Origin: Maricaulis sp.
Lineage (GTDB): Bacteria > Pseudomonadota > Alphaproteobacteria > Caulobacterales > Maricaulaceae
DNA length: 64,000 bases
Assembly: GCF_030149515.1 (NCBI RefSeq)
Contig: NZ_JASBRI010000003.1
Coordinates: 115,748-179,747, forward strand
Direction: 5' to 3'
The number at the start of each line of letters is the position of its first letter. Within the stretch, counting starts at the first letter, position 1. The translations under genes and the position numbers were made by a program. This document shows, piece after piece, positions 62,565 to 64,000 of this stretch. The notes beneath the pieces were generated by a model. The model was not told where the DNA came from, did no database searches, and was given only the letters and a program-made list of their open reading frames with translations.

Positions 62565-63182
62565 ATGCCCGCTGCCGCCAAGAAGACCAAGGAAGCCCCC
62601 CGCGCCTGGCAGAGGATGATTTCCGGTCGGCGGCTTGACCTGCTCGACCCGTCACCCTTTGATGTCGAGATCGAGGATATCGCCCATGGCCTGGCGCGGG
62701 TGGCGCGCTGGAATGGCCAGACCCGGGGCGATCACGCCTTTTCGGTCGCCGAGCACTCGGTTGTGGTGCTGGAAATCCTCGACTTTCTCTATCCGGAGAT
62801 CGAGCAGAAATGGCGCCTGGCGGCGCTGCTGCACGACGCGTCGGAATATGTGATCGGCGACATGATCAGCCCCTTCAAGGCGGCGCTGGGAGTCAATTAC
62901 CGGGAATTCGAGGATCGCCTGGAAGCCGCGATCCAGCTGCGGTTCGGCCTGCCGCCGAAACTGCCCGCCGAGGTCAAGCGCAAGATCAAGCGGGCCGATG
63001 TCATCTGCGCTTATTTCGAAGCCACCCAGATCGCCGGTTTCAGCCATGCCGAATCCGTGAAATTCTTCGGGCGTCCCCCGGCCGGACTGGAGATCGCCAT
63101 CAAGCCCCTGCCCGTGAAGACCGCCCAGCAACTCTTCCTCGACGTCTTCGACGAGGTCCTCACCGCGTTCGAAGGCCGCTGA
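62565..63182 (+). CDS. HD-domain phosphohydrolase (YfbR-like)
   Basis: The 205-residue protein carries HD-domain metal ligands: HAFSVAEHSVVVLEI, then LAALLHDASEYVIGDMISPFK, and a later RADVICAYFEA. This pattern fits YfbR-like nucleotidases and related hydrolases. The Arg/Trp-rich start MPAAAKKTKEAPRAWQRM precedes SGRRLDLLDPSPFDVEIEDI. Its stop overlaps the next start, so it is coupled to the NAD regulator gene and may act in NAD or nucleotide turnover. Confidence 0.88.
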   Translation: MPAAAKKTKEAPRAWQRMISGRRLDLLDPSPFDVEIEDIAHGLARVARWNGQTRGDHAFSVAEHSVVVLEILDFLYPEIEQKWRLAALLHDASEYVIGDMISPFKAALGVNYREFEDRLEAAIQLRFGLPPKLPAEVKRKIKRADVICAYFEATQIAGFSHAESVKFFGRPPAGLEIAIKPLPVKTAQQLFLDVFDEVLTAFEGR

Positions 63183-64000
63183 TGGACAAGGCCGGCCAGT
63201 CCCTTTCCGTCGGCCTCAACGCGGTTATCCTGGCGGTCGATGGCGATACGCCGCAAGTGCTCATCGTGCCCCAACCGGGCGGCGGCGAAGCCCTGCCCTT
63301 TGGCCCGTTCGATCCGACCGAACACCGCACACTGGAAATCGGCCTGCGGCGCTGGGTCGATGAACAGGCCCGCTTCCAGCTGGGCTATGTCGAACAGCTC
63401 TACACATTCGGCGATCGCGGGCGTGAAGCCCCGGTCGCGGCCATGACGGGCTCGGAGGATGATCGCATCATCTCGATCGGTTATCTGGCCCTGACGCCGG
63501 ACATCTCGGATCCGCCCGAGGGCGGCGGCCAATGGCGTGCCTGGTACCGTTTCTTCCCCTGGGAGGACTGGCGCGAGGGTCGACCGGAAATCATTGACGG
63601 CCAGGTGCTGCCACGCCTCTCGGCCTGGGCTGACGAGGCCGGCGGGCCCGGCCGCCGCGCCTCCCGCCATGATCGCATCAAGCAATGCTTCGGCCTCAAG
63701 CCCGGCGGTTGGCACGCGGGCCGGGCGCTGGATCGCTATGAGCTTCTGTACGAGGCCGGCCTGGTCGATGAAGCGGCTCGCGACGGGCAGCGCGAAAGCG
63801 GCCTGGTCGCGCCGGGCCTGGGTCAAGCCATGGCCTCGGACCACCGCCGGATCCTGGCCACCGCGATCTCCCGCTTGCGCGGCAAGATCAAGTATCGGCC
63901 GGTGATCTTCGAGCTGATGGAGGACGTCTTTACCCTATCCGCCCTGCAACAAGTGGTCGAGGCCGTGGTCGGCTATCGCCTGCACAAGCAGAATTTCCGC
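63182..64000 (+). CDS. NrtR-like NAD-metabolism regulator, 3' end outside window
   Basis: At least 273 residues are visible. The N-terminal half is a NUDIX-like fold (LNAVILAVDGDTPQVLIVP, LRRWVDEQARFQLGYVEQLYTFGD, ISIGYLALTPD) but lacks the catalytic REXXEE box. The C-terminal part KYRPVIFELMEDVFTLSALQ resembles the winged-helix domain of NrtR repressors of NAD synthesis. Its ATG overlaps the HD-hydrolase stop. The NAD-biosynthesis genes it may control would lie beyond the right edge; this is inferred from known alphaproteobacterial loci. Confidence 0.85.
   Translation, partial: MDKAGQSLSVGLNAVILAVDGDTPQVLIVPQPGGGEALPFGPFDPTEHRTLEIGLRRWVDEQARFQLGYVEQLYTFGDRGREAPVAAMTGSEDDRIISIGYLALTPDISDPPEGGGQWRAWYRFFPWEDWREGRPEIIDGQVLPRLSAWADEAGGPGRRASRHDRIKQCFGLKPGGWHAGRALDRYELLYEAGLVDEAARDGQRESGLVAPGLGQAMASDHRRILATAISRLRGKIKYRPVIFELMEDVFTLSALQQVVEAVVGYRLHKQNFR

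Overview
This is a GC-rich, densely coded stretch of what looks like an alphaproteobacterial chromosome, most likely a stalked marine lineage close to Maricaulis/Hyphomonadaceae. That placement is inference. It rests on the ExbB/ExbD/TonB cluster with DUF3450 and TPR partners, the pdxH / mini-DnaJ / aroC block, the xseB-ispA-dxs-tlyA block, TIGR02301 and DUF6165 proteins, and the NrtR-like NAD regulator. There are no rRNA genes, CRISPR arrays, integrases or transposases. About 70 protein genes and two tRNAs can be supported. Most have good Shine-Dalgarno sites, and many neighbours overlap by four bases.

Layout. 1-5508 (minus): a seven-gene energised outer-membrane transport operon running DUF3450, long coiled-coil ExbB, short ExbB, two ExbD, TonB and a TPR protein cut by the window edge. 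6011-6390: tRNA-Gln(TTG) and tRNA-Pro(CGG), divergent. 6569-14995: SppA protease, a zinc-ribbon DUF3667 membrane protein, and a peptide ABC importer whose binding protein is separated from its two permeases by a tandem pair of paralogous exported proteins; no ATPase is present. 15123-20212: an ATP-grasp-like protein and MBL hydrolase pair, DUF1499, pdxH, mini-DnaJ and aroC. 20243-22542: two paralogous exported glycine-zipper proteins sharing an almost identical upstream element.

22592-28919 (minus): isoprenoid block (xseB, csaA, ispA, dxs, tlyA) with a histidine phosphatase, an HDAC-family deacetylase and a SET-domain protein. 29071-41847: a 35-residue membrane ORF, SDR, lepB operon, acyl-CoA dehydrogenase, a YceI / cytochrome b561 / YceI operon, tsaC, FAD oxidase, nuclease-fold protein, yaaA, bdhA, NUDIX and TIGR02301. 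41919-46147: a HlyD/ABC/FtsX/FtsX efflux operon behind a hairpin that can hide its ribosome site.

46179-53150: HAD-like protein, DUF6165, a mosaic of palindromes, pyrC-type dihydroorotase, GT9, ygfZ, DUF6445 oxygenase, tag and two small exported proteins. 53155-55842 (minus): glutathione-dependent formaldehyde oxidation (frmA, fghA) with a VapBC-type toxin-antitoxin pair wedged between the two enzymes and a clear double-palindrome operator. 55997-62004: two FabH-like ketosynthases of identical length flanking amtB, then a beta-propeller lipoprotein and an acyltransferase. 62001-64000: a hypothetical protein, an HD hydrolase and an NrtR-like NAD regulator cut by the right edge.

No single spectacular new system is obvious. 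The best leads are the shared promoter element of the glycine-zipper pair, the toxin-antitoxin insertion in the formaldehyde locus, the paired ketosynthases with a lipoprotein and acyltransferase, the SET/HDAC neighbourhood, and the structured leader of the efflux operon.
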